Below, piece after piece: positions 40,645-51,436 of a stretch of 64,000 bases of DNA. The position numbers were made by a program, and so were the translations under genes. Every line of letters starts with the position of its first letter. The stretch's first letter is position 1. The notes below the pieces were generated by a model that saw only the letters and a list, made by a program, of their open reading frames with translations, had not been told where the DNA came from and ran no database searches. The DNA is taken from the NCBI GenBank assembly GCA_963931865.1, contig OZ007513.1, positions 9,529,412-9,593,411 on the forward strand, written 5' to 3'. Source of the stretch: Axinella damicornis (taxonomy: Eukaryota > Porifera > Demospongiae > Axinellida > Axinellidae).

Positions 40645-41399
40645 CTGCCATGCATGTAGATCCCAGGTCTCATTGCTTAAACTTTTTGTCAACACCTCTT
40701 GTGATTTCTTGTGCATATTTTGTGACCAAAACTTCGTATACTGTCTGTAAACTCTACCGTCCAATAATTGCCTCCACTGTCCGTTTACTACCTCCGTAGG
40801 GCCCCGCCTTTTCGTTGCGCGCGCTCAATACCCTGCGACAAGTTCGAACGGTTACTACCCTCGGTGTTTACGAACGGAAGCTGGTGTGTACGAAAGTCGA
40901 CTTAGCAGGACTGGAGGCTATTCATGTAAGCCTGTGTTAACGATGCATTCTTAAGTGTCCGGAGACTCCCCCTATTACCCTACTAGCTATATCCTATGGC
41001 CTACGCTCATGTAATCCTTTCGGAATGTTTATTGCCCGGGCCCAGAACCGAGTTGCCCGGGCCCGTGCCCGGGCAGGCCCGGGTGTGGCTACGCCACTGT
41101 TCCACAGTAGAGGGGGTGACCCAGAGCCTTGTTTATAACCCTCCCCTTACATGCATGCAAAAGGGAAGGGTTGTTTTAACCATGCAGGCTCTGGGTCACC
41201 ACCATAATTGCATCTCAGTGCCTCCTCCACTGTGGAATGTGCCACTGCAAAGCATCATGGATGGTCACCTCAGTTGCAGCTCATATGGTCATAGGATGCA
41301 TCTGCTGATCATCATTACGTGTGCCATGGCAATACTCACAACTCACAGCTGCAAGCAAGTCATGGGATTCAACAATGTAGTTTCCACAGTAATAGCATA

Positions 41400-41640
41400 G
41401 ATTGTAGAGTACTATACCATCAATGGTTACAGTATAACAATACATACATGTGATAATCACAAGTCACAACTACAAGCAAGCCGTGGGATGACAGTATGTA
41501 TTGCTACTTCAATGTAGTTTCCACAGTAATTTAAAAGCATTATTATAGATTGTACTACTATACGATCAATGGTTATAGTATAACAATAGGCCTATACACG
41601 TGTCTTTTGTGATAATCACAAGCGCGGCAATTGTGCTCAC
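41400..41640 (+). repeat. Tandem duplication, unit about 140 bp
   Basis: ATAGATTGTA..CTATAC.ATCAATGGTTA and GTGATAATCACAAG occur twice, about 140 bases apart. AATGTAGTTTCCACAGTAAT at 41374 recurs at 41512, linking it to the right arm of the old inverted repeat. Confidence 0.7.
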
Positions 41641-42605
41641 TGAGCTAACAGGACTGCCGTTGTTGCTGCCATTTGTGTGACCATTGTTAATTGTGTGAGA
41701 CTCCGGCCCGGTTTAACAATCATTTTATGTTCCAGCTTGAACTATACAGGCTAGGGTGCCATCAGATTGATAGGTTATGGAATGATGAGGGATCGAGGAA
41801 AGTATAACCTGATTGCACAAAGATAATTATGTAATCATGATTACGTCACTGTATAGTTGTGCGTATGCAACCAAACTGTGGGCTTCCGTACATAAGGAAC
41901 AAGTTTGAAAGTCCAACACAGTTCACACCAGTGAAACCATTCTTCACATATGACGCACTGCATTAATCACCATATGATTCTGGCAATTACGGCAAATTAA
42001 AACACCAGAGGGGAAGCATGGATAATAGGTGTAGTGTTCTGCTTTGTGCTATGTGCATTGTATTCTGTTATGTATGCATTGGTGCATGCACAGTTGATCT
42101 GGAATGTAATTGTATGTGCATGTGACTGTATGTGTTGTACAGAATGAGAATGGCTGACAACCTCTCGGTCAGTGAAGGCAATCCGTCCTGATCCGTTGTT
42201 ATAGTCGACGAAGCATAACAATACAATAGGACTCAATGGGGGGAGTGGCTGCATGAGTTCGAAACCGCACTTCCATCGGAAATGGAAGAAGTCGTCTGTT
42301 GGTGAGACAATTAGCTAAGCAAATATGACTTCACATCGTTCGCCGGCCAGGTCAAACTCCAGGTCTGGTACTCTAGCTATACTGCAAAAGCAATTGCAAA
42401 AAACACAATCTGCCAGTCCAATCTACTATACTGCACACAGGAGGAATGTGCACATCAAGGTATGCATCCACATCTTCACCATCCTCCTCCCTTGTCATCA
42501 GTGGTCTGTAAACTCAACTTGACACCACATATCACCTGGAACTCTGCTGGTACGGTAAAGCATTCCTGCCGAACACTCCAGGTACGGTGATGTATTAGTA
42601 TTCGC

Positions 42606-42822
42606 AGGGGTTCTAATTATCCTGAGGGAGATCAAGGGTAGGGTCATGTAATCCTAGGAAGATTGGAATGGGGGTGCCGAATATCCTAGGATTTGTGGAG
42701 TGGGGGTGCCGGAAAATGGGGGTGCCAATTGTTTTGTGACACCGGCGCATGCCACGAGAGCCCATCCTGATAGCTGAAAAATGAAGGCGAAAGAAAAGCT
42801 TCCGCCGCCACTGACTGGGTAT
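42606..42822 (-). mobile_element. hAT-like fragment, inverted
   Basis: Minus-strand start CAGTGGCGGCGGAAGC at about 42822 and core TATCAGGATGGGCTCTCGTGGCA as in the other copies. The far end may be CAGGGGTTCTAATTATCC at 42606. No matching target duplication found. The adjacent 42828-42965 recurs at 48755-48870. Confidence 0.5.
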
Positions 42823-42827
42823 CGCTG

Positions 42828-42965
42828 GCACGCCACCGAGGAGGCAGAATGTTCATGGTGCTCTATAGCAAATGAATACACCGGTGGGTCCACCAGTGGT
42901 CTCCGTCTTTGTTGTTGCCATCGTCCGTCGAACAGGTAGCTAGACGGTTCACTATTCCTTGCATC
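42828..42965 (+). repeat. Dispersed repeat, second copy at 48755-48870
   Basis: CGCCACCGAGGAGGCAGAATG, GTGGTCTC.GTCTTTGTTGT and GAACAGGTAGCTAGA are shared between the two places. Function not recognised. Confidence 0.7.
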
Positions 42966-43137
42966 AAGGAACTGCGTACGGTTCATTGAGTTTGAAGATT
43001 ATTGTGCACGTGCAAGTGAAATTCGCTGATTTACGGTAGCAGTGCAAGATCCAAACATACCGTGACACGCACAGCGCTATGAAGTCGTGCTAGTGTGGGG
43101 CTCGCTCAGGCTCATTCATTCAGAGGAATTCCTTGGC

Positions 43138-43159
43138 GGGGGGGGGGGGGGGGGGGGGG
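43138..43159. repeat. Poly-G tract, 22 bases
   Basis: Uninterrupted G run. Confidence 0.95.
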
Positions 43160-43328
43160 CTGGGTCCCCCCAAGTGTGCAAATTTAAGGTGTTCAAGGTT
43201 AATACCTAGCTAGTACGAAGTGTAGCTAGCTACATGCAGTGATGTTATCACTGACATTCACAGGTGTTTGTGTGCAGTTTGCACAATGGTGGGTTAGCTA
43301 ACAGTGCAGGTGTTTGTGTGGGGTGAGG

Positions 43329-43373
43329 TAGCCTCGTTCCCAGGCCCTAGACGGGCCTGGGAACAAGGCTAGT
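43329..43373. mobile_element. TAGCCTCG-family micro-hairpin
   Basis: TAGCCTCGTTCCCAGGCCC / GGGCCTGGGAACAAGGCTA, 45 bp. No clear target duplication. Confidence 0.7.
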
Positions 43374-43812
43374 AATGAAGTGGCTGGGGACCCTTGGACC
43401 GGAAGTAAAATTTAATTAGCCTGTTTGTTGTTCATTTGTAGCTCTCGCCGTCGATGATGATGTCTTCTAGTTGCTTCCTGAAACTGAAGGGTCTGAATTC
43501 TGAATAGGTTTGAGCATAGATACGCTCTATTATCTATGGTTCAAGTGCAGCACTAGCACCGCACTTTGTGCTAGGCGCTGTAAAAAAATTATTACATGAT
43601 AGCCAGTCTTACGTGGTAGCTACCCGTACCTTTAATGGTCCTGCAGCTGCAGGAAGTCAGTTGATGGGTTAGGGCATATTAGGGCCAGGGCCAGTTCGGT
43701 TCTGGAATGTGCATGTGTGTCGTGTCGGTTGCATGATTGTACTTCCTGCGGACCAATATCTGCATGCTAGCTATTTGCATATTGCAAGCTATTTGCATAT
43801 TGTACCTCACAC

Positions 43813-43901
43813 TAGCCTCGTTCCCAGGCTCCTCCCCAGCTTTTTGTCGCATACCGTGCACATGTACAGTAAACTTATGGAGGAGCCCGGGAACGAGGCT
43901 A
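43813..43901. mobile_element. TAGCCTCG-family MITE
   Basis: TAGCCTCGTTCCCAGGCTCC at the left and GGAGCCCGGGAACGAGGCTA at the right, about 90 bp. The flanking sequence is only partly similar. Confidence 0.7.
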
Positions 43902-44530
43902 CTTCGTCACAAAATACTACTACATTAAGGTTACGATGTACTATTCGATTGAATTTTTTGCTGGTAACTTTGCTGCTTTATATCTCAGGAACTATAACAG
44001 ATATTAGTCTGAAACAAGTTGCATCCAACATTACAACACCAAATGAAACTCCTGGAAGAGGAAAGTAAAATGCCCCAGGGTATTTGGACCTAGGCAATTA
44101 GACTCACTGCTCAAGCACTTTTGCATCAAATTACTGAGAGGCAGACCGGAGTCCAACCCTCAAAAATTCTCTGGCACTACTACGCAGTATTTGCTAGGTC
44201 GTGATGAAGAGATATTCGGTGTGATCTGTGTATATTTTTAGCTATGTGCACAAAAACTTACCGGATCATCCAAGAAGAACGTGCTTTAGGCATGCATAAT
44301 CTTCGTTTCGTGCCCAAATGTGATTTCTTTTCATGCCGCCCTGCAAAATATACCAGGCTACCATTGCAACAAGTCAAAACACGCCAGAAACAATTTCCCT
44401 TGGTTAAATTTGACACAATGTATAAGGCCTCATTAGTCTGTGGTTAATTGAATTTGTAACACGTTTACATGTACCGCTTCCGCTATGAATAATGTTATCT
44501 CATTGTTTTATGTAAACAGCTGCTAGGCCT

Positions 44531-44937
44531 GAGCTAATTATTCACAAAATTTCCCCCATTATTTTATTTTTGACAACTAAGCCCATTATTTTACATCAAC
44601 AACCTGTTATTCACAAAATATTTTGACATTGTAATCGACTTTTCGTTTACCAGCCAACTCAGATGGCTTGGGGCTCCGTAAGCGGTCTAGCAGAGACACA
44701 CAGGAGGAGGTAGACTCGTACTCTGTAGCCTGTTCCTGTTTCGGAGCTCAAAAGCGACGAAAGGTCGCCACAGCACTCCGCATCAGACTCACACAAGGCA
44801 GCCATGAGCTACGTGGCTGAAACTACACACCCACTAATAATTATTTCTGTTTTCTGGCCCGATTATTCGCGAATAATTTGCAATTCAGGTAAGTCCCTAT
44901 TATTCTGCAAATTATGTGCGCATAATTAGCTCAGCAG
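44531..44937. mobile_element. MITE with TGAGCTAATTAT ends, about 0.4 kb
   Basis: TGAGCTAATTATTCACAAAATT at the left, AAATTATGTGCGCATAATTAGCTCA at the right (inverted). Internal AATTATTTTA.. and ATTATTCGCGAATAAT segments. No coding frame. No further features recognised between 43910 and 44530 or between 44940 and 45770. Confidence 0.65.
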
Positions 44938-45777
44938 CTGCCTCCAACTTGTACATCGTAACTGCATTGGTTTTTCGTAAAATTACAAACAGCAGCAGAA
45001 TTAAGAGCATCAGATGAAGTAAATCCATCAAGGTCGGAAACAGCCTTTCTCCCAAGCAGCTAATAATATTATAGCTAGTTGGCACCCGTTGCTGTTCCTG
45101 CAGTATAGAGTTTCCACCTAGCTAAATACGCTGTCAGGCTACAAACAGAATCTAAAGATAAAAGTCTACCCTCCTGAAGGCAGCATGGGAGCCTATCTAC
45201 TGCTCCCGCTAGACACTTCCCATCATCCAAGTTATTTTCTTCTCTATAACCCCCAGTATACCACTCCTGTTGGACTCAGAAACACAGTATTGTAAATTTC
45301 TGTACAGTTCTGTAAAAGATTTGGCCAGGTATATACTTCTCCAAAGCAATCCAACGGTGAAGCTCTTGTACTTCATATAGTGCATGAACTTATTGATTAC
45401 ACATGGGTATATTCCAGAACTTTATATACTATTAGGTCAGCTGTGAAGAAACTCTCAAAATTCATGCATGATTATGGTAGTCACTAGATTATGGTACACG
45501 AAGTAGTGTATGTCACTCCTTTTGGTGCTGTACTTATAGCACCACATTTTATCAGTGTAGCTAGGTGCACGGTGTTTACTAACACCCAGCACTACTAACA
45601 ACCAGCACTACATGCATGCAGTGTGTGATAATCAGTTACTTCTTTCAACATTATCGACACCTACCTTGTTGATACCGATTACATGTCAGAGTCCATAGTG
45701 AATTCAAAAGCCCAGGGAGGCCCTATATGATGAGAGACAGAAATGATCCATGGAAGATATGACTGACATGAGTGATG

Positions 45778-45945
45778 TACCTGTTGTAGAGAGCTGCATG
45801 AGTAGTGACATGCAGGAGGTGCATTTGGTAAAAGTAGTACTGGCTACGTGCTGAGAGGGGATGGCTCATCCCCCTCTCAGCGCGTACTACTTCACAAAAT
45901 GCACCTCCTGTCATACTCATGCAACTCTCTACAACAGGTACTTCA
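45778..45945. mobile_element. Near-perfect 168-bp palindrome (foldback MITE)
   Basis: TACCTGTTGTAGAGAG at the left to CTCTCTACAACAGGTA at the right. GGAGGTGCATTT, AGTAGTAC and CTGAGAGGGG are all mirrored; loop at about 45862. Confidence 0.85.
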
Positions 45946-46017
45946 CTTTCCCACACATGGTAGCAGTGTCTGTTCACAACATACACCAGCATATTCTGTG
46001 TCGTGAAAGTATATTTC

Positions 46018-46116
46018 GTAGCCTCGTTCCCATGGCCTGCAGGTCTACCCCGTTTCTGTTGTTCCGTTTTTGCTAGGCGAAGAACAGACAACGGGGTAGG
46101 CCTGGGAACAAGGCTA
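46018..46116. mobile_element. TAGCCTCG-family MITE, about 98 bp
   Basis: TAGCCTCGTTCCCATGGCCTG / CTGGGAACAAGGCTA with inner CCGTTTCTGTTGTTCCG / GAACAGACAACGGGGT. Flanks TATATTTCG and TATATTTTT (7 of 9 match). Confidence 0.75.
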
Positions 46117-46799
46117 TATATTTTTATGTGTTTGGGCAACCACTTGAACTAGGGGAAGGCTCACAGAACTGTTGATGGTATCTGACCTGGAAGGACTATA
46201 CAGAATTAATGCAGTCACTAACTGCTGTATGATCCAGTTGACTTTTGAATTGCCAAATTGAAACCATCGACAAAATTCCCTGGTGCATAGTATTTTAGTT
46301 TCGTCCTGCTTTACTTCCCAATTATTCAGCTTTGCTGATCCTCGTGCAGGCCCCAGATTCTTCTGATAAGCCCACACATCTATGCAATTGAGCAGAGCTT
46401 AGGACAGTAAGGTCACCTGAAGAGAGAGGAGAAGAGATGGTCCATGCTAATGTTTGTTACACTAATTCATCTGTCGGCCCCCTAGGCCTGAAATGAACAC
46501 GTGCTGCATATAAAGTCTTTCCCCACAGTTACATTGTACATGTAACCCCTCAGGGTTCCAAAATAAAAATCAACCGGTGAAGGTAGTGAGGGGGATCAAG
46601 AGAACAAAGCCATCGATTCTGGACCACTTAAAAGTGCCAGACTATGTGCACTACAACAAGCGCTAAAGCACTGGCAGTAAAAATGACATTTGTGGGGCCT
46701 CAATTGCATCACACAGTGGCTTCTGAGGAGAGAAGGGGTAAAATCATCTCTAAAACAGTGTACAAATTAGATTCCCCGCAATTATCTCTGGACTAAGAA

Positions 46800-47487
46800 C
46801 TATAGAGGCAAAACGGATTCATGACTGTTGCTACCCTCAAATCGTGACTCAATCTTGTGAGTCCTTATACCATGTAGTACGTGCCTTTCACAGTGACTGA
46901 GCAATGCTACCATTGTACAGCAAAGTTCTTTCCCACAACTGTGAATTAAGGGGCACTCAAACTCTCTATGTTGCCTGCCATGTAGACTCAGAATTGTGAT
47001 CCTTTCTCTGATGCTCCTTCCACACCTGGAGTAGGCCTTGTAGCATTCTGAGCACTTGAATGCTTTCAGCTTTGAACCCTACAGTACAACAGTATTACAT
47101 GCATGCGGCTGTGAGTGTTTCATTAGATTACATTTGATTACCCAACCTTTCTCTTCTGATGTTCAATGCTGGTAGTCTCACGTGGCCAGATCCCATTCCA
47201 CATGGAGCGAAGGGGTCTGGGGAAGGCCATACGCCCCACACCGTGGAGTGTGGGTCCAATCACAGTGCTGTATTCAGTCACATGAAGTATGCGATTAATC
47301 AAGTCCAAGTGGAGCGTAAACCTGAAGCATGAGAAGTTAACTGCATGAAACGTGTATTGACTCAAAGAGCTGGAACACAGTAGAATCGAAATTGTGAGTG
47401 CAGCAAGGTCGCAATTTCAACTTTGGGGATCGCTGTCACTTACGTCATTGCTGTAATTAAATTCCGTGCAGAATGGGGTCTGACCAT
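46800..47487 (-). CDS. Candidate three-exon gene with C2H2-like zinc fingers
   Basis: Exon 1 47487-47444 (MVRPHSARNLITAM, donor CAATGAC|GTAAGT), exon 2 47321-47147 (acceptor CATGCTTCAG|G; FTLHLDLINRILHVTEY to EHQKRK; donor AAAG|GTTGGG), exon 3 47078-46800 (acceptor TTGTACTGTAG|GGT). The three exons join in phase. Exon 3 reads FKCSECYKAYSRCG, later HGRQHREFECPLIHSCGK and ALLSHCERHVLHG, i.e. one finger-like C-x2-C...H-x3-H with a long loop and one C-x5-C-x13-H-x3-H. It ends at a stop 46802-46800. Exon 2 is not recognised. It may be a decayed or fast-evolving zinc-finger protein. Confidence 0.4.
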
Positions 47488-48018
47488 GCAGGAATATAAT
47501 GCTGTTAGCTGCCTGGGGCTGATCTACAGCTGACCTGATCAATGGTGGTTGGATCACTGCTGGCTGCCTGAGGCTGTGCGCGGGTATTCGAAATGAACAA
47601 ATGGATCCAGATATGGATCAACCCGGGCCGCCACCAGTTCAGGCAGCTACCAGTGATCCTCAGCCTCAGACAACCACCAGTGGTCCAGCTATGAAACTGC
47701 TTGTTGTGATGGGGTTAATATTATTGTCTGTTGCTTAGCACTGCAATTCAAGTTTCATAAAACTGGTGGTGGGAATGGCGGCCAGGCCCGGAACGAGCCG
47801 TAAATAGCACTCCTTTACACAATATCTAACATACAGGATAACATTTGACACTGCACAAGCACTTTGTGCTACCACATAGTATGATACATGACATACCGCT
47901 GACGAGCCTTCTGCCAACACCTAATTAGCCTCGTTCCCAGGCTCCCAATGCGCCTGCTGAAGGGAGCATGGGAACGGGGATGGTGTCTGGGAACGTGACT
48001 TCATGCACGTGCCGTGGC

Positions 48019-48071
48019 TAGTCTGGATCCCAGACCCAACCGGCGAGCTTACTGGTCTGGGATCCAGACTA
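48019..48071. mobile_element. TAGTCTGG hairpin MITE, 53 bp
   Basis: TAGTCTGGATCCCAGACCC / GGTCTGGGATCCAGACTA, flanked by TGCCGTGGC and TGCCGTGGT (8 of 9). It belongs to the TAGTCTCG group. Its last A plus TG of the target duplication form the ATG of the next entry. Confidence 0.8.
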
Positions 48072-48192
48072 TGCCGTGGTCTGGTGAGGCCCGGCAAAGA
48101 CGAACACCCAACGAGGACGATAGTTTGGAGGAGGACCGCATTTATACGCCTGGAGATGGAGCCCCATCAGCAGGCAGTGATTGGCAAATAAG
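48071..48192 (+). CDS. Candidate first exon, start codon made by a MITE junction
   Basis: ATG at 48071 opens 40 codons, MPWSGEARQRRTPNEDDSLE, then EDRIYTPGDGAPSAG and SDWQI, ending at a consensus donor ATAAG|GTGAGC. Acidic and CpG-containing, unlike its surroundings. Without the hairpin and one target copy, the ATG at 48003 would read MHVPWSGEARQ in the same downstream frame. No further exon could be assigned with confidence. Confidence 0.35.
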
Positions 48193-48484
48193 GTGAGCTG
48201 TTTGTGTGTTGCCTTTCTTCCCCCCAAAATTAATTATACGGTATGTATGATTTCCGATTTCAAGCATTGAACTAGCTTTCCTACAGGTGTGTTGTGGACA
48301 ATTTGGAAAATTAGGCAGCACCCTAGTGTAGAAGCTCACAGAGAATCAAGATCTGGGTGGTTAGGTGTTAGAATCAAGATCTGTAGTGGTGCCTTTCAAA
48401 TGCGTGTGCTTTTGAAAGGCACCACTACAGTGGGCAAATCCCATGTACACTAAGCAGTGCCTTTGAAGCCCAATATACCCTAGG

Positions 48485-48665
48485 GTATATCACTAGTGGA
48501 ATGCAGGAACTTGGAGGGCGAGCCTGAGCGAAGTGCATGCACCGGGACATGCAAGGAGCAGTTGCATTCACATGCATATGACTGTCATCAGAATGTGACT
48601 GGGCAATGAGCATAGGCCACAGAAATTATGGCACTAAACATACACTCGTACACAACACAGCAACT
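48485..48665 (+). repeat. Paralogue of 37318-37413 plus 38007-38075 (empty site)
   Basis: GTGGAATGCAGG, TTGGAGGGCGAGCCTGAGCG, GACTGTCATCAGAATGTGAC and ACTAAACATACACTCGT are shared. Here GCAATGAGC occurs once, so this is the pre-insertion form of the 37414-38006 site. Confidence 0.85.
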
Positions 48666-48754
48666 GTGAGTCAGGTTAGCGTTTAGCTGAAGCAGTCTAG
48701 CAGCAACATCACCGGCCATGGCGGTAGGTCCACGAGCAGTCACCGTCTTTGTCC

Positions 48755-48870
48755 GAGTGTCGCCACCGAGGAGGCAGAATGTTTGTGGTGCTCTAGCCAA
48801 TGTCCACGAGTGGTCTCTCCGTCTTTGTTGTCACCATCGTCCGTTGAACAGGTAGCTAGATGCTGCCAAG
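48755..48870 (+). repeat. Dispersed repeat, second copy of 42828-42965
   Basis: Shares CGCCACCGAGGAGGCAGAATG and GTCCGTTGAACAGGTAGCTAGA with the first copy. Confidence 0.7.
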
Positions 48871-49512
48871 GATGGTTTCACTATCGGAAAACACTTTCTG
48901 TGACCTTACCAGAGTTCGGTGTGTGATTATCAACACTGCCCACCTATACGTTCACCCCTACAAACTTGGTTCTGATCGGAAGAGATGCAAGTGAATAGGG
49001 ATTTCAAAGAGTGCACTCTGCAATCAAGTTTGTGCGGCCTGAAATACTAAGCTGGATGACTGTGTAGGGGACATGACCTCCTCCTGTTGTGCCCTACGTC
49101 CCAGGATACTGGAATCTCCAACCCCAAATATGCACCCGAGTGTGCACAGCTATGCAAAAATAGTTCTACATTGGCAACATGAGATACCGATGTTAGTATG
49201 CATGCCATTATTATTTGCATATCTTCCAGATTGAGCTCCACATACCCTCCCCGTCTACATGGCCAAGCTCCCCATCCCGACGATCACACGCCCCACATAA
49301 GACATTGGTGTGTGTGTGTCCCCCCACTGCTTCCCTCTCCAAGCTCCCCTACTCCTTTCCCCTCCTCCCCACGTAAGTCACCCCCATGTCCTAGTTCTTT
49401 ACAAGCAGGATTGTACCTGTATTGTGTATAACGGCTCAAGGTTGGCCTACTGTCAATCCTTACCATCCTTGTGACTAGACATTATCTTCACTTCCTCGCA
49501 CTAACAATTACA

Positions 49513-49558
49513 CACATGCGTACACACACACACACACAGACACACACACACACACACA

Positions 49559-49607
<49 letters not shown>

Positions 49608-49853
49608 GCATGCACACACATGCACACACACACACATACTCACACGCACACACACGCACACACACACAGATCGATCCCCCTCCAGCACTTATCCCCACCC
49701 TGACCACACAAGTAGCTACACCTCTCATTTATTATCGCACACACACACATACACACACACACACAGGCACACATACACACACACACATGCACACACAAAC
49801 ACAAACACACACACACACACAACACACACACACACACATACTCGCACACACGC

Positions 49854-49884
<31 letters not shown>

Positions 49885-49979
49885 GATCGATCCCCCCTCC
49901 AGCACTTATCCCCACCCTGACTCTTCCACACAAATAGCTACACCTCTCATTTATAACACCCACACAGGCACACACACAC

Positions 49980-50010
<31 letters not shown>

Positions 50011-50048
50011 GGCACACACACACATGCACACACACACACACAAGCGCG

Positions 50049-50084
<36 letters not shown>

Positions 50085-50085
50085 C
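49513..50085. repeat. CA/TG microsatellite with a duplicated single-copy spacer
   Basis: Long (CA)n tracts interrupted twice by a spacer reading AGATCGATCCCC..CTCCAGC, CTTATCCCCACCCTGAC and AGCTACACCTCTCATTTAT (49669-49737 and 49883-49953), giving a unit of about 215 bp. An (AG)n tract closes the right end (50059-50083). Confidence 0.95.
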
Positions 50086-50638
50086 CCCTCCACCACAACA
50101 GCTACCTTCCTACCAGTTCCATGTACGTATGTCATACAAGACTCGATACTCTCACTGTATATACCGTAGTACATAACTCAAAGCATTCTTGCATGGCCTC
50201 AACTCAATCATCAACTCAACTAGAGGTGCTCGGCGGAGCACATACCCTGTGTGCAACTTTTAACTGCCGATCATTCATGCATTTTAATAGAGCATGCACG
50301 ATGAGTCAGGGCCGGGCATGCATGCAGAATAAGATAAGTTGTGGCAGTAATGTTAGAAACAGGGTGTGGTCAAGTTGTATAAATTAGAACACAGCTAATT
50401 GTTGACATTCACGCAGTTTTTTTCAGCCTCTCGAGTGGATCTCTGGTGTGAGTTATGCAGATGCTGAATTCTGACACTTCTATCCTGAGATAAGCCTTCA
50501 ACAAGGTCTTCACTGTTCGAACTGCTTGGACGGACAGACAGACTGACAAACCGATCACTCTACCCCTGCTGCACATGCGCACTGGGCAAAGTAGATGGTC
50601 CACAGAATCTCTGCACACACATACCTTAGACCACCCGA

Positions 50639-50658
50639 CCCCCCCCCCCCCCCCCCCC
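50639..50658. repeat. Poly-C tract, 20 bases, followed by (AC)n
   Basis: Uninterrupted C run next to a short AC repeat. Confidence 0.95.
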
Positions 50659-51025
50659 ACACACACACACAGTTTTGCCAATACTTGTAGTCACGACGAT
50701 CATAGCAGCTTGCACCACTGTACTGTAACAATGATCCATCTTTCTCTCCCTGACACACAGATACCATCGCAGCAGACACACACAGTGGCTCTGGCAGAGC
50801 AGGTGGGGCATCTACATTCACCAAAAGACAAACACACGTACATTTCCACATGCATAATAAACTCGTGCATTTCATGTGTGACATCCTTTATCCACCAACC
50901 ATACGTATACACACACACACGCATCACAGCACGACCCATGCATGTCTTGGAAAGAAGATGTGAAGTTCATATAGTATTGTTCTCAGGCCATCTCCTACCC
51001 TGCTTATTTGCAGTAGAGTGGGGGA

Positions 51026-51120
51026 TAGTCTAACCGCTAGCCCCTCTCTGCCCGGCCGGTCAAGCTTCGCCGCGTGCCCGCTTGACCGGCCGGGCGGAGA
51101 GGGGCTAGTGGCTAGACTGA
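51026..51120. mobile_element. TAGTCT-type hairpin, about 95 bp
   Basis: TAGTCTAACCGCTAGCCCCTCT / AGAGGGGCTAGTGGCTAGACT with inner GCCCGGCCGGTCAAGC / GCTTGACCGGCCGGGC. Flanking GAGTGGGGGA on both sides fits a 9-10-bp target duplication. Confidence 0.75.
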
Positions 51121-51436
51121 GTGGGGGGATGAATTGTTGTAACCAAGGGCGTATCGAGCCGCCAAAGGAAGTTGCATGCCCTCTCGCCGCCTTGATGCAC
51201 CCTTGTTGTAACATAATTATACAATCAGGAATGCAATTAGTATTTGTCTGCTTGATATATACTTGCAGAAATGAAACCCTTTGTCTCTTGTAGACCACAC
51301 CTATAACACTAGATGGGGTATAATTATGCTTTTCAGGAGGTGGCCATAAAAGGCATGACATAATATTATATAAGCTGGAGATATGAGCTGCATTGAAAAC
51401 CTTCAAAACTGGCTTGCCATAATTATGGTTGCCACA

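Larger units (their letters stand above)
39289..40980 (+). mobile_element. pogo-like element (1.69 kb), transposase core missing, TA target site
   Basis: Flanked by TA. Imperfect inverted ends GGGTATCGTGGGGTATTTCCGGACA and, read inverted from the right, GGGTAATAGGGGGAGTCTCCGGACA. It encodes a psq-type helix-turn-helix and a PHD finger (separate entries) but there is no room for a DDE catalytic domain. Inserted into the hAT-like element. Confidence 0.75.
38842..41099 (+). mobile_element. hAT-like non-autonomous element with 8-bp target duplication, split by a pogo-like element
   Basis: Ends CAGTGGCGTAGCCAGG and TGGCTACGCCACTG, flanked by exact TTCCACAG (38834-38841, 41100-41107). Its left 430 bp match the copy at 20890 (GAATTGGTAGGGCACTG, AGGCAGTGCATAGAGGCG). 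The right side keeps GCCCGGGCC-rich sequence. The interruption is the element at 39289-40980. Confidence 0.85.
38136..41398. repeat. Old inverted repeat split by nested insertions
   Basis: Left-arm pieces 38136-38224 and 38741-38833 match the inverted right arm 41215-41398: CACAACTCACAGCTGCAAGC, TTTCCACAGTAAT, ATGCATC, GGTGACCATCCATG and TTGCAGTGGCACATTCCACA with complements. Between the arms, GTGACCCAGAGCC at 41117 is mirrored at 41189, forming an inner hairpin. Confidence 0.75.

Noticed and set aside
46114..46377. Minus-strand frame KLNNWEVKQDETKILCTREF as a further exon of the zinc-finger candidate
   Set aside because: No acceptor with the needed phase, and the candidate already ends with a stop upstream.
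49471..50176. Long His/Thr- or Cys/Val-rich open frames on both strands
   Set aside because: Translations of the CA/TG microsatellite, not proteins.
50759..50836. Possible plus-strand exon IPSQQTHTVALAEQ with a pyrimidine tract before it
   Set aside because: Borders are plausible, but it lies among AC repeats, is short, and cannot be phased to another exon.
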